Positions 24,882 to 33,032 are shown, numbered from the stretch's first letter. The stretch is DNA of 64,000 nt from Rhodoblastus sphagnicola (GCF_002937075.1 NZ_NHSJ01000123.1:1-64000), one strand, 5' to 3'. Program-made: numbers and translations. The notes: generated by a model from the letters alone, not told the origin.

Positions 24882-25706
24882 ATGATCGCCGCCAACGTGT
24901 TGGCCCTGAACAAATCCGCCGATCCGGTGTTCGCGCAGATTCGCGCGGAAGCCGAGGAGGCCGCGCGCCGCGAGCCGGATCTGGGCGGGTTCCTCGCCGT
25001 TTCGGTCCTCAACGCGCCCAATGTCGAACACGCCGTGGCGCACCGCATCGCCGCGCGGCTGGCGCATCTGGATTTTCCCGGCGACCTGATCGAACAGAAT
25101 TTTCTGGAGCTCGCCGGCCGCGATCCGTCGATAGGGGAGGCGATCCGCGCCGATCTGCTCGCCGTGGCCGACCGCGACCCCGCCTGCACCCGGTTGATAG
25201 AGCCGCTGCTGTATTTCAAGGGGTTCCACGCCTTGCAGACCCACCGTCTCGCGCATGCGCTGTGGAACGCGGGGCGCAAGGATTTCGCGCTCTATCTGCA
25301 AAGCCGGGCGTCGGCCGTGTTCCAGACCGACATCAATCCGGCGGCGCGGATCGGCAAGGGGGTGTTCCTCGACCACGCCACCGGCCTTGTGGTGGGCGCC
25401 ACCGCCGTGATCGAGGACGAAGTCTCGATCCTGCACAGCGTGACGCTCGGCGGCACCGGCCATGAGCGCGGCGACCGCCATCCCAAGATCCGCAAGGGGG
25501 TCCTGATCGGCGCCGGGGCGAAGATCATCGGCAATATCGAGGTCGGCGCCTGCTCGCGCGTCGCGGCGGGCTCGGTGGTGCTGAAAACCGTGCCGCCGGG
25601 GGTCACGGTGGCCGGCGTGCCGGCGCGCATCGTCGGCGCCTCCGGCTGCAAGGAGCCGGCGCGGGAAATGGACCAGATTCTTTCCGGAAAAACCGAAGAC
25701 GAATAG
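24882..25706 (+). CDS. cysE: Serine O-acetyltransferase
   Basis: First step of cysteine synthesis: serine plus acetyl-CoA to O-acetylserine. 274 residues. The N-terminal helical domain is followed by a left-handed beta helix with the catalytic region FLDHATGLVVGATAVIEDEV and the loop GGTGHERGDRHPKI. The start MIAANVLALN has GAGGAG seven bases upstream and is preferred to GTG 24834. The C-terminal tail may bind cysteine synthase. Confidence 0.95.
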   Translation: MIAANVLALNKSADPVFAQIRAEAEEAARREPDLGGFLAVSVLNAPNVEHAVAHRIAARLAHLDFPGDLIEQNFLELAGRDPSIGEAIRADLLAVADRDPACTRLIEPLLYFKGFHALQTHRLAHALWNAGRKDFALYLQSRASAVFQTDINPAARIGKGVFLDHATGLVVGATAVIEDEVSILHSVTLGGTGHERGDRHPKIRKGVLIGAGAKIIGNIEVGACSRVAAGSVVLKTVPPGVTVAGVPARIVGASGCKEPAREMDQILSGKTEDE

Positions 25707-25794
25707 TCTTGAGTTAAGCTTCCCTCCATCTTGTTGTGGCGCCATGATGAGGCAAGCGAATCCACAAGAATTCGCTTCAACCAGGGAGGCAGCG

Positions 25795-25953
25795 ATGGTC
25801 GTGGCGTTCTCTCGCATTCTCAGACGGCAGGCCGGGGCGACGGTCAAGGAACTCGCGGTGATGGCCGGCTTGATCGGATTTTCGCTGGCGTCGATGGTCG
25901 GCGTGGTCGGCTATGGCGTCTATGCGACCAGCATGGCGGTGAGCCAGCGTTAA
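25795..25953 (+). CDS. Mini-pilin-like membrane peptide, copy 1
   Basis: 52 residues, strong AGGGAGG ribosome binding site. It starts MVVAFSRILRRQAGATVKEL, followed by one hydrophobic helix. The charged leader ending in Gly14, with Glu at +5 (A-T-V-K-E), fits prepilin peptidase processing of Flp-type pilins, though the Tyr usually at +6 is Leu. The next gene is a paralogue. No tad/cpa assembly gene is nearby. It could also be a single-pass membrane peptide with no pilus role. Confidence 0.65.
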   Translation: MVVAFSRILRRQAGATVKELAVMAGLIGFSLASMVGVVGYGVYATSMAVSQR

Positions 25954-26026
25954 CGCGCGTTGAATATTTGCAACCTAAGGTTGTCTGACGCCGGGGCGGA
26001 GGTCTCCGGCGCGTCAGGAACTTTTC

Positions 26027-26182
26027 ATGCTCGCAATTGCCCGCATTTTCAAGCGTCAGGCCGGCGCTTCGCTGAAGGAGGTGGCGTTCATCGCCCTTCT
26101 GCTCGGCTTTTCGGTCGTCACCGTCGTGACGGCGGTCACCGCCGAGGTCAGGACCACCGCCGAGTCGGCGCCCGTTCGCTGA
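26027..26182 (+). CDS. Mini-pilin-like membrane peptide, copy 2
   Basis: 51 residues with AGGAA six bases upstream of ATG. It starts MLAIARIFKRQAGASLKEVA. It shares RQAGA[ST]xKE and one hydrophobic helix with the gene 74 bp upstream, and ends TTAESAPVR. Gly13 followed by Glu at +5 again fits a Flp-type processing site, with Val at +6 in place of Tyr. It is followed at once by a strong terminator, so the pair probably forms one small transcript. Confidence 0.62.
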   Translation: MLAIARIFKRQAGASLKEVAFIALLLGFSVVTVVTAVTAEVRTTAESAPVR

Positions 26183-26196
26183 ACCTGCTTCAACGG

Positions 26197-26235
26197 GCGC
26201 CGCGCGGGGTTTTTTCGCGCGGCGCTTCTCTTTTG
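26197..26235 (+). terminator. Intrinsic terminator after mini-pilin pair
   Basis: 10-bp stem, GCGCCGCGCG (26197-26206) with CGCGCGGCGC (26216-26225), then TTCTCTTTTGCGTTTT. It separates the mini-pilin pair from the DUF3126 gene. Confidence 0.8.
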
Positions 26236-26320
26236 CGTTTTCTCTCTTTTGCGTCTCCCCTTGCGCGGCGCCCTGTATTTTGGCAAGCCTTCGCGGACGA
26301 AACCGCCAGGGAGTCGCGCG

Positions 26321-26716
26321 TTGGACAAGAGTGAATTGCGGAAATTGCAGGAGTTTCTGCGCCAAGCCTTCGGCGCGCCCGGCATCAAGGTCGGTCTCGA
26401 TCCCAAGAACGAGGACGCGGCGGTCGCCTCTTTCGGCGAGCGCGCGCTCGGGCCGATCGTCGTCGATGACGAGGACGGCGACCGCTCGTTCTCTTTCGCC
26501 ATGAAGCTCCCGGTCGAGCGCCCGGTGCTGCAAGAGTACCTGCGCCGCCTGTTCGACAATGACGATCTGACCATCGTCGCGCGCGGCCGGAAAACCGATT
26601 CCGTCGAACTGAACCGGGGCGACGATTTCCTGGCGGTGATTTCCGCCGACGATCCCAAGTGCAAGACCTTCACCCTGCAAATGGCGATCCTCGACATCGA
26701 TCTCGAAGATATCTGA
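26321..26716 (+). CDS. DUF3126 family protein with duplicated domain
   Basis: 131 residues from TTG, which has AGGGAG seven bases upstream; no ATG fits. The C-terminal half ends FTLQMAILDIDLEDI, the DUF3126 signature. The N-terminal half looks like a second copy: KSELRKLQEFLRQAFGAPGI, then DDEDGDRSFSFAMKL, matching LQEYLRRLFDNDDLTIV and the later strands. A typical DUF3126 protein is about 70 residues, so this looks like an internal duplication. Function of the family is unknown. Its position after cysE is common in Rhizobiales. Confidence 0.78.
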   Translation: MDKSELRKLQEFLRQAFGAPGIKVGLDPKNEDAAVASFGERALGPIVVDDEDGDRSFSFAMKLPVERPVLQEYLRRLFDNDDLTIVARGRKTDSVELNRGDDFLAVISADDPKCKTFTLQMAILDIDLEDI

Positions 26717-26822
26717 TCGACGCTTTCGTCGGTCTCTGACCGACGCCTGGTCAGTCTCCGATCGACACTTCGTCTATCTCCGCTCGACGCGCCCAGGGCG
26801 ATCGCAAGCGACAAACCTCGGT

Positions 26823-26852
26823 GGCGGAAACATTTTTTGTGTTTCCGCCTTT
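26823..26852 (+). terminator. Intrinsic terminator of DUF3126 gene
   Basis: Perfect 10-bp stem, GGCGGAAACA (26823-26832) with TGTTTCCGCC (26840-26849), T-rich loop, followed by TTTCGG. Confidence 0.75.
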
Positions 26853-26922
26853 CGGTTCGAGCGGCCCGACGCGGGCGGGAGCTTAAGGCTTCCGCAAGTT
26901 TCCGCGCGCAGGCTGTGACAAA

Positions 26923-26946
26923 ATGACGCAACCGTAATAGCGTCAT
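26923..26946. promoter_or_regulatory. Inverted repeat before patatin gene, possible operator
   Basis: ATGACGC (26923-26929) and GCGTCAT (26940-26946) are separated by 10 bases, about 30 bp before the patatin start. Size and place fit a dimeric repressor site, but no binding protein is known. Confidence 0.4.
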
Positions 26947-26976
26947 CCCGGGGAGTTTGCGCAGTGGAGTCGAGCC

Positions 26977-27981
26977 ATGTTCGGATTGAACTGGAAGAAT
27001 TACGACCGCCCGGAATCCGCCGCCGGCGGGGGCGGGGCTGTTGTCAAAACCGAGCGCCGCCCGCGCATCGGCCTCGCCCTCGGCGCCGGCGCCGCGCGCG
27101 GCTGGTCGCATATCGGGGTGCTGCAGGAGCTTGACGCGCGCAAAATCCCGATCGACGTCATCGCCGGCTCCTCCATCGGCGCCGTGGTGGGCGGCTGCTA
27201 TGCCGGCGGCAAGCTCGCTGAGCTCGAAACCTTCGCGCGCTCGCTGACCAAGCGCCGCATGATCTCGCTGATGGACCTGTCCTTTTCCGGGGCGGGCATG
27301 CTCGCCGGCTCCAAATTGCGCGACGAACTCCACCGCACATTGGCGGGCCGCCGCATCGAGGATTTGCCGATCCGTTTCGGCGCGGTGGCCACCGAGATCG
27401 GCCTCGGCCACGAAGTCTGGCTGCGGCGCGGCGATCTGGTGCAGGCGATCCGCGCCTCCTACGCCCTGCCGGGCATTTTCGAGCCGGTGCGGTTCGACGA
27501 CCGCTGGCTGTTCGACGGCGCGCTGGTCAATCCGGTGCCGGTCACTCTGTGCCGGGCGATGGGCGCGGAAATCGTGGTCGCGGTCAATCTGATCGGCGAC
27601 GCCGCCTATCGCGGCGCGCTGATTTCGGATCTGGGCGGCAATGGCGACGCGCCCCCGACCGCGAAAAAGGAGGAGCCGCCGCCGCCGTCCAGCGAGGCGC
27701 GCCGGCTGCGCCGGCAATTCCTGCCGGGCGCCAATGGCGCGCCGGGGATCGCCACCGCGCTGCTCGAAGCCTTCAACATCACCCAGGACCGCATCGCGCG
27801 CTCGCGGCTCGCGGGCGACCCGCCGGACGTCCTGATCAACACCAGGCTGGCCAAGATCGGCTTTTTCGAATTCCATCGCGCCGACGAACTGATCGCGCTC
27901 GGCCGCGAGGCGGCGCGGCGCGCGCTCGACGACATCGCCGAAATGGCCGCGCTGGAGCGCAAGCTGCACGAAACGGCTTAG
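26977..27981 (+). CDS. Patatin-like phospholipase family protein (RssA-like)
   Basis: 334 residues. The oxyanion loop GAGAARGWSH begins at residue 36, the nucleophile elbow is GSSIG with Ser66, and the catalytic Asp lies in DGALVNPVP. This is the Ser-Asp dyad of patatin-like acyl hydrolases. Substrate is probably phospholipid or lysophospholipid, by family only. No signal peptide is visible. It has its own upstream region with a possible operator. Confidence 0.9.
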   Translation: MFGLNWKNYDRPESAAGGGGAVVKTERRPRIGLALGAGAARGWSHIGVLQELDARKIPIDVIAGSSIGAVVGGCYAGGKLAELETFARSLTKRRMISLMDLSFSGAGMLAGSKLRDELHRTLAGRRIEDLPIRFGAVATEIGLGHEVWLRRGDLVQAIRASYALPGIFEPVRFDDRWLFDGALVNPVPVTLCRAMGAEIVVAVNLIGDAAYRGALISDLGGNGDAPPTAKKEEPPPPSSEARRLRRQFLPGANGAPGIATALLEAFNITQDRIARSRLAGDPPDVLINTRLAKIGFFEFHRADELIALGREAARRALDDIAEMAALERKLHETA

Positions 27982-28017
27982 CAGGGCCGGGAGCGCCGGT
28001 CCTGAAGGTCATATGCG

Positions 28018-28059
28018 CTAAGCAAACATTCTTTGGCTCGCCAACGAATGTTTGCTTAG
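28018..28059. repeat. Perfect 14-bp hairpin
   Basis: CTAAGCAAACATTC (28018-28031) pairs with GAATGTTTGCTTAG (28046-28059); the loop can extend pairing by TTGGC with GCCAA. There is no U-run, so it is not a standard terminator. It is part of the composite element. Confidence 0.75.
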
Positions 28060-28073
28060 ACTCCTTGGTTTGG

Positions 28074-28120
28074 GCAGGATTTTTGTCCGAAAACCGGGGG
28101 CCACTTTTCGGAAATCCTGC
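28074..28120. repeat. Rhizobial intergenic palindrome, AAAACCGG/CCACTTTT type
   Basis: Outer arms GCAGGATT (28074-28081) and AATCCTGC (28113-28120), inner arms TCCGAAAA and TTTTCGGA. It belongs to the same family as 19972, 42021 and 61544. Confidence 0.75.
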
Positions 28121-28162
28121 TTAGATTAAGCGCTGGCGGGCTGCGGCAAGAGCCGTGGACCG

Positions 28163-28281
28163 CCCTCGTGCTTCGAGACGGCTCCTTCGGAGCCTCCTCA
28201 GCATGAGGGCTACTCGATTGATTCCATTGATCCCCTCATGCTGAGGAGGCGAGCAAGGCTCGCCGTCTCGAAGCACGAGGG
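28163..28281. repeat. Long rhizobial palindromic repeat, CCTCATGCTGAGGAGG type
   Basis: Imperfect inverted repeat, arms 28163-28209 and 28233-28281. The arms contain CCTCGTGCTTCGAGACGG and CCGTCTCGAAGCACGAGG, with CCTCATGCTGAGGAGG inside. A diverged half copy lies at 39470-39512. The family is common between genes in Bradyrhizobium-like genomes. Confidence 0.8.
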
Positions 28282-28343
28282 GATCAACTCACGCTGTTCT
28301 CGGCAGCCACCAAGCTTAACCTAGCGCATATGGCCCTGAAAAC

Positions 28344-28775
28344 TCACGCGGTGGTGATATAGTCGCGCATGGCGCGTTGGTCGGATTCCATCGCTTCCAG
28401 GCGATATTTGACGATATCGCCGATGGAGACCACGCCGACCAACCGGCTGTTGTCGATGACGGGCAAGTGGCGGAACCGCCCGTTTGTCATGATTTCCATC
28501 ACGGCGTCCACCGCTTCGCCCGGCTCCGTGGTGGCGATCTTGCTGGTCATGTGCGCGGACACGGCGGTGTTCAGGACGGCCCCGCCGACGAGCCCGACCG
28601 CGCGGACGATGTCCCGTTCCGAAACGATCCCCATGATTTCGCCGGCGCTGTTGGAGACGATCGCCGCGCCTATGCCTCTTTCGACGAGCAGGGCGGCCAC
28701 CTCCTGAAGCGTGCGGTGGGGCGGTATGGTGACGACCTCGGAGCCCTTGGCCGCGAGGATCCGTGCAACGCTCAT
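28344..28775 (-). CDS. Tandem CBS-domain protein
   Basis: 143 residues, two CBS motifs (a Bateman module) forming nearly the whole protein: domain 1 about residues 8-65, with GIVSERDIVRAV, and domain 2 about 72-130, with VVSIGDIVKYRL. Such proteins bind adenosine nucleotides and sense energy state; the partner is unknown. AGGAGG before the ATG gives a strong start. It is a free-standing gene. Confidence 0.93.
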   Translation of the reverse strand: MSVARILAAKGSEVVTIPPHRTLQEVAALLVERGIGAAIVSNSAGEIMGIVSERDIVRAVGLVGGAVLNTAVSAHMTSKIATTEPGEAVDAVMEIMTNGRFRHLPVIDNSRLVGVVSIGDIVKYRLEAMESDQRAMRDYITTA

Positions 28776-28922
28776 GCGATTTCCTCCTGTGGGAACAGCG
28801 GGTTGTTTTCATTCGGTCAAACGCGGCGGCTTTGTTCGAGTTCCCGCCGCGCGACCGCGCTCCGCTCATTAACCAAAAGGATGCGCCCTATTTTTCGCGC
28901 GCGCAATCGAGAGTTGCCGAAA

Positions 28923-29690
28923 TCAGGCCTTGTGTCGCTGGTCGAACAGCGGCGCCGCCAGCAGGCCGAACAGGAAGCCGCCGATATGGGCCTCCCAGGC
29001 GATGGGCGCGTCGGAGAAGCCGCCGGCTTGCCCGGCGAGGCCGGTGAACAGGTTCAAGGCGAACCAGAACCCGACAAAGGCGAGAACCTGGCGGTTGCGG
29101 ATCATCTCCGCGTAACCGGCGAGCGGCGGCGCTTCGTCGCGCGCGCGCGCATCGCGCGCGAAGGCGCCGGGCAGGAACACGAAGCGCGCCGCCGCCCCGA
29201 AACAGGCGGATATGCCCGCCGAGGCGCCGACCATCGGGCCGAGTTCGAACGGATGAACGGCGAATTGCGCCGCCGCCCCGGCCACGGCCCCGAGCAGGGT
29301 GAGCGCCAGGAAGCGCGCCGAACCGAACCGCCGCGCCACCGGCGCGCCGAACGCCGCCAGCCACACCCCATTGAGCGCGAGATGGGTCCAGGAGCCGTGC
29401 AGGAAGGCGTAGGAAATCGGCGTGAGCCAGAGCAGGGACGGGGAGGCGTAGGTGAGGAAGAATTGCGCGAGCTGCGCCTGGTCGTCGGAGACGCGGGCCA
29501 GCGCGTTCAAATGCGCGATCACGCCCGAGGAGTCCAGCAACAGGCCGAACCGTCCGGGAACGAAGGCGAAGGTCGCCAGCAACTGGAGGTCGATGGCGTC
29601 GGGCAGGAAGACGCGGGCGAGATGAGCCAGCGCAAGCGTCAGCAACAGGGCGGTGACGACGCCGGGGAGATTGAAAATTCTTTCGCGCAT
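28923..29690 (-). CDS. Rhomboid family intramembrane serine protease
   Basis: 255 residues with about six membrane helices. The catalytic Ser158 lies in GASAGIS and His235 in AHIGGFLFG; HLALN places an Asn (about 107) at the oxyanion position. It cleaves single-pass membrane substrates within the bilayer. No substrate is obvious, although mini-pilin-like peptides are encoded nearby. Standalone gene. Confidence 0.92.
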   Translation of the reverse strand: MRERIFNLPGVVTALLLTLALAHLARVFLPDAIDLQLLATFAFVPGRFGLLLDSSGVIAHLNALARVSDDQAQLAQFFLTYASPSLLWLTPISYAFLHGSWTHLALNGVWLAAFGAPVARRFGSARFLALTLLGAVAGAAAQFAVHPFELGPMVGASAGISACFGAAARFVFLPGAFARDARARDEAPPLAGYAEMIRNRQVLAFVGFWFALNLFTGLAGQAGGFSDAPIAWEAHIGGFLFGLLAAPLFDQRHKA

Positions 29691-30208
29691 GGGCCTGACT
29701 TAAGGATGCGGAACGGAATAAGCAAACGCGGAACCAAACAGTCAAACGAAGGGGGAGAGCGACAGGCTCTCCCCCTTTGGCGACGTTGCGGGGGCGTTAA
29801 CCAAGCCAAACCCCGCGCGGACAGGATGCGTGTGGCGCTTCAGGCGCGCGCCCCGACGATTTCTCGACCCCTTCATCTTCCCGAGCAGAGATTTTGAAGG
29901 AAAAATCGTCTAAATTCCGCATCTTGCGTTTTAGAGTGAACGTTGCGTCATCCGGGTCGCTGTCCGTTTCGGCTCCGTTCGGTCTATGGAGAGTGCCAAA
30001 GTCCTAACATTTTGACAACGTCAACGAGATATTAACGTTAACCCGCCGCGCCCCGAAATTTCGGACCCGCCGCCCGACGGGGCGCGGTCGCCAGAACCCC
30101 AAGGGCAACTGGCCCGACCTTCGCTCCTTCCTCCTTGAAACTAAAAATAAGGGGCTGTCCGTTTCGCACCGGCACGGAAACGCCCCGGAACAGGTCAAGG
30201 GCAAGAAA
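29691..30208. other. Divergent intergenic region, rhomboid/PAS
   Basis: 518 bp without a supported gene. A 12-bp stem, AAGGGGGAGAGC (29749-29760) with GCTCTCCCCCTT (29766-29777), lies close before the rhomboid start. TTGACA at 30012-30017 and the palindrome TTAACGTTAA at 30033-30042 may belong to the PAS gene's promoter, but spacing is not canonical. Confidence 0.5.
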
Positions 30209-30835
30209 ATGAGACAGGCGGCGACGCAGGAACTCTATTCCTACTGGAACCGGTTGCGCGGCGCGCGGCTTTCGCCCGAGCGCGAGGAGATCGATCCCTC
30301 CGCCATCCGCCACATCCTTGCCGACACCATGATCCTGGAGGTGGATGACGAACGGCAATTGCCGATCCGCATTTCCGGGACGCGGCTCAACGCCCTGTTT
30401 CTCGACGAGCAGAAGGGGCGAAACCTGGTCTCTCTGTTCGCGCCGGAAGACCGCGCCGGAATCAGCGCCATGGCGCAAGCGGTGCTCGACGGCCAGCGCC
30501 CGGCCGTAGCCGGACTCACGGCGCAAGCGGAATACGGCGAGGAGATCGCGCTCGAACTGCTGTTGCTGCCGCTGCGCCATCGCGGCAGGACCCATGCGCG
30601 ACTGCTGGCGTCGCTGACGCCGCAGACGCTGCCGAGTTGGTTCGGTCTGCGCGCGGCGCTGTGCCTGCGGCTGATCGCGATCCGGTTTCTCGACAGCGAA
30701 CAGTCCGTGCCGGTGGCGTCGTTCATCAAGCCGCCCGAGCCGGCGAAAAAACCCGGCGACCTTGCGTCGCGTGGTAAATTCCGGCGCTTTTCCTTCTTCG
30801 TCATCCCCGGCGGGCGCGACAAGTCCGACGCGTAA
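30209..30835 (+). CDS. PAS_5 domain protein
   Basis: 208 residues. The N-terminal 140 match the alphaproteobacterial PAS_5 family: LYSYWNRLRGARLSPEREEI, then IRHILADTMILEVD and RISGTRLNALF. The C-terminus is basic with no effector domain, so it probably signals by protein contact. Members are often found among cell-cycle or c-di-GMP genes; the next gene encodes a tandem PilZ protein 85 bp downstream on the same strand. Confidence 0.87.
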   Translation: MRQAATQELYSYWNRLRGARLSPEREEIDPSAIRHILADTMILEVDDERQLPIRISGTRLNALFLDEQKGRNLVSLFAPEDRAGISAMAQAVLDGQRPAVAGLTAQAEYGEEIALELLLLPLRHRGRTHARLLASLTPQTLPSWFGLRAALCLRLIAIRFLDSEQSVPVASFIKPPEPAKKPGDLASRGKFRRFSFFVIPGGRDKSDA

Positions 30836-30920
30836 TTCTGGAGCGCCCGCCCCTCGTAACATCGGGTTAACCGCACAGGCGCTATAGTTTCGTCAATAGT
30901 TTGGACATATTGGCGGCGAC

Positions 30921-31526
30921 ATGAATCTCCAGCCCAAGATCAGTGCGAGGCCTGTGGAGCGCCGGCGGCACGCCCGCGTAAAACTGGCGTTGCTGGGGCG
31001 CTACATGCTTGAAGACCGCCGTGAGTTTCCCTGCCAGACCATCGATGTCTCGGTGGGCGGGCTCGCCGTGACCGCGCCGGTGCGCGGCGCCCTGGGCGAG
31101 CGCGTCATCGCCTATTTCGATTCGCTCGGCCGCATTGAGGGAACCATCGTCCGCCACATCGATTTCGGCTTCGCGATGACCGCGAACATGCCGCCGGCCA
31201 AGCGCGAGAAGCTGGTGAACCAACTGACCTGGCTGGTCAATCGCAAGACCCTTGGCTTGCCCGAGGACCGCCGCCACGAGCGCATCATCCCGAACTGTCT
31301 CCAGACCACGCTGCGCTTCCCCGACGGGACCCTGGCGCCGGCGAAAATCGTGGACATTTCGGTGTCCGGCGCGGCGATCGCCTGCATGGCGCGGGCGCCG
31401 ATGGGGTCGATGCTCCACATCGGCCGCCGCCCGGCGCGGGTGGTGCGCATGTTCGAGCACGGCATGGCGCTGGAATTCGCCCTGCCGCTGTCGTTCGACG
31501 TTTTTGATGAGAACGTCGTGCTATAA
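30921..31526 (+). CDS. Tandem PilZ domain protein (c-di-GMP binding)
   Basis: 201 residues with two PilZ domains. Domain 1 has RRHAR (15-19) and DVSVGG (42-47). Domain 2, from about residue 110, has RRHER and DISVSG. Both keep the RxxxR and DxSxxG ligands for cyclic di-GMP, so both could bind. No output domain is present. With the PAS_5 neighbour it suggests a small signalling unit, possibly envelope or motility related. Confidence 0.9.
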   Translation: MNLQPKISARPVERRRHARVKLALLGRYMLEDRREFPCQTIDVSVGGLAVTAPVRGALGERVIAYFDSLGRIEGTIVRHIDFGFAMTANMPPAKREKLVNQLTWLVNRKTLGLPEDRRHERIIPNCLQTTLRFPDGTLAPAKIVDISVSGAAIACMARAPMGSMLHIGRRPARVVRMFEHGMALEFALPLSFDVFDENVVL

Positions 31527-31530
31527 GCCC

Positions 31531-32061
31531 TCAATCGATCCGTTTCAGCCCCGCGAGATAGCGCCGCCCGTTTTCGGCATAGTGGCGGGCGCTGGTCAGC
31601 AGTTTTTCCGCCACCGAGGGATCGAGCGTCTTCTTCAGCTTGGCCGGCGCGCCGACGATCAGGGAATAATCGGGAAATTCCGCGCCTTCGGTGACGAGGG
31701 CGTTGGCGCCGACAATGCAGAACTTGCCGATTTTCGCATTGTTCATCACGGTCGCGCCCATGCCGATCAGGCTGCCTTCGCCGATCAAGCAGCCATGCAG
31801 GATCACGCCATGGCCGACAGTGACGTCGTCGCCTATGGTCAGCGGCGAGCCCATGTCAGTGTGCAGCACGCAACCGTCCTGGATGTTGGCGCGCGCGCCG
31901 ACCTCGATCCATTCGTTATCGCCGCGCAGCGTCGCGCCGAACCAGATGTTGGCGTCCTCGCGCAGCCGCACCCGGCCGATCACATTGGCGTCGGGCGCCA
32001 CGAAATAGCGACTGTTTGCGGGCAGTTCCGGGGCCTCGCCGTCGAGCGAATAGAAACTCAT
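31531..32061 (-). CDS. Gamma-carbonic anhydrase family protein
   Basis: 176 residues forming a left-handed beta helix trimer subunit. His ligands for the metal lie in CVLHTD and VGHGVILHG. ANIWFGATLRGDN is the family signature. It is related to YrdA/PaaY; catalytic activity is likely but not proven for many members. GGGAGA six bases upstream fixes MSFYSLDGE as the start. It is convergent with the PilZ gene (4 bp between). Confidence 0.92.
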   Translation of the reverse strand: MSFYSLDGEAPELPANSRYFVAPDANVIGRVRLREDANIWFGATLRGDNEWIEVGARANIQDGCVLHTDMGSPLTIGDDVTVGHGVILHGCLIGEGSLIGMGATVMNNAKIGKFCIVGANALVTEGAEFPDYSLIVGAPAKLKKTLDPSVAEKLLTSARHYAENGRRYLAGLKRID

Positions 32062-32129
32062 GCTGTTCTCCCTTGCGAAGCCGATCATAATCGGATCAAA
32101 GCGAGGCCGCCGAAAAATTTGAGATTTCC

Positions 32130-32768
32130 ATGCGCCGGTTCCTGCTGCTGCTCGGTTTTGCGCCCGCCCTGCTGGTTTTGGCGGGCGTCGCTTTGTGGCG
32201 GCTGTGGCCGTCGCCGCCGCCGCCGGGAACGGTGGAAGTGACCATCGGCGCGAAGCGGCTGCATTTCACCTCGGCCTATCTGCGCGAGGTCACCGAGCCG
32301 GATCGCGCCGATCTCGTGGTGCTCGCGCCGGATTTCGCGCCGGCCGCCGCCGATCCGCGCCGCCTGCCGGGGGCCGGCGAGGCCGACAAGGCCGGCGCGG
32401 CGCAGATTTTCATCACGCTGACCCCGGCCTCCGGCGAAGCGGGCCGGCTCGCGCCCGCCGACCGCTACGCGCCGCACCTGACCCCGGACGTGCAGGTTGG
32501 CGAAGGCGGGCTGTTGCGGCGCCGGTTCGAGGACAAGTCGCCTTTCCCCGGCGAGGATTTCTATTACAGCGCGCCCGACGGCGAGGAGTTTTCCGCGCGC
32601 TGCCAGCGCCCAAAAATTCCGGACGACGGCCTGCCGGAGGTCTGTCTCGCCCATTTCGCGGTCGAGGGCGTTGATGTCGCGCTGCGGTTCGACCCGCGCT
32701 GGCTGCCGCAATGGGCTGTCATGCGCGCCAATGCGCTGCTGCTGACGCGCGGCGCGCTCGCGCCCTGA
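32130..32768 (+). CDS. Membrane-anchored hypothetical protein
   Basis: 212 residues. One N-terminal membrane segment (FLLLLGFAPALLVLAGVALW) is followed by a periplasmic domain with two cysteines, SARCQRP and PEVCLAHF, that could form a disulfide. The region FTSAYLREVTEPDRADLVVL is unfamiliar. Divergent from the gamma-carbonic anhydrase gene. Function unknown. Confidence 0.7.
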   Translation: MRRFLLLLGFAPALLVLAGVALWRLWPSPPPPGTVEVTIGAKRLHFTSAYLREVTEPDRADLVVLAPDFAPAAADPRRLPGAGEADKAGAAQIFITLTPASGEAGRLAPADRYAPHLTPDVQVGEGGLLRRRFEDKSPFPGEDFYYSAPDGEEFSARCQRPKIPDDGLPEVCLAHFAVEGVDVALRFDPRWLPQWAVMRANALLLTRGALAP

Positions 32769-32855
32769 AGTTAGAAATTAAACAGATCGCAGCAACTCAA
32801 CCTTAGATTGCATTCGCGCGCGCCTCGCGGGGAGGGGCGTCTGGCGGAACGCGAC

Positions 32856-33020
32856 ATGAAGAGATCCTGGCTTCACTTCCTGAAGGCGAGCGAGGGCATG
32901 GCCGTCGTGGAATACGCCTTGCTCGCGGCGCTGCTGGCGGTGGCGGCGATCAGCGGTCTCAACATGCTGGGCGCCAAGGTCAACAGCCATTACCAGGCCA
33001 TCAGCAACGCCATGAATTGA
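32856..33020 (+). CDS. Flp-family type IVb pilin
   Basis: 54 residues. MKRSWLHFLKASEG forms the leader, cleaved after Gly14 before MAVVEYALLAALLAV, the Flp motif with Glu +5 and Tyr +6. It is the structural pilin type of tad systems, involved in adhesion and biofilm. No cpa/tad assembly or prepilin peptidase gene is in the window, so this is an orphan copy. Confidence 0.88.
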   Translation: MKRSWLHFLKASEGMAVVEYALLAALLAVAAISGLNMLGAKVNSHYQAISNAMN

Positions 33021-33032
33021 GTTTTCAGGTTT

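Larger units (their letters stand above)
28007..28335. repeat. Composite intergenic element with terminal inverted repeats
   Basis: The whole patatin-CBS gap is bounded by GGTCATATGCGCTA (28007-28020) and its near-exact reverse complement TAGCGCATATGGCC (28322-28335), 13 of 14 matching. Inside are three palindromes: a perfect 14-bp stem at 28018-28059, an AAAACCGG/CCACTTTT element at 28074-28120, and a long inverted repeat at 28163-28281. There is no coding capacity. Confidence 0.75.
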
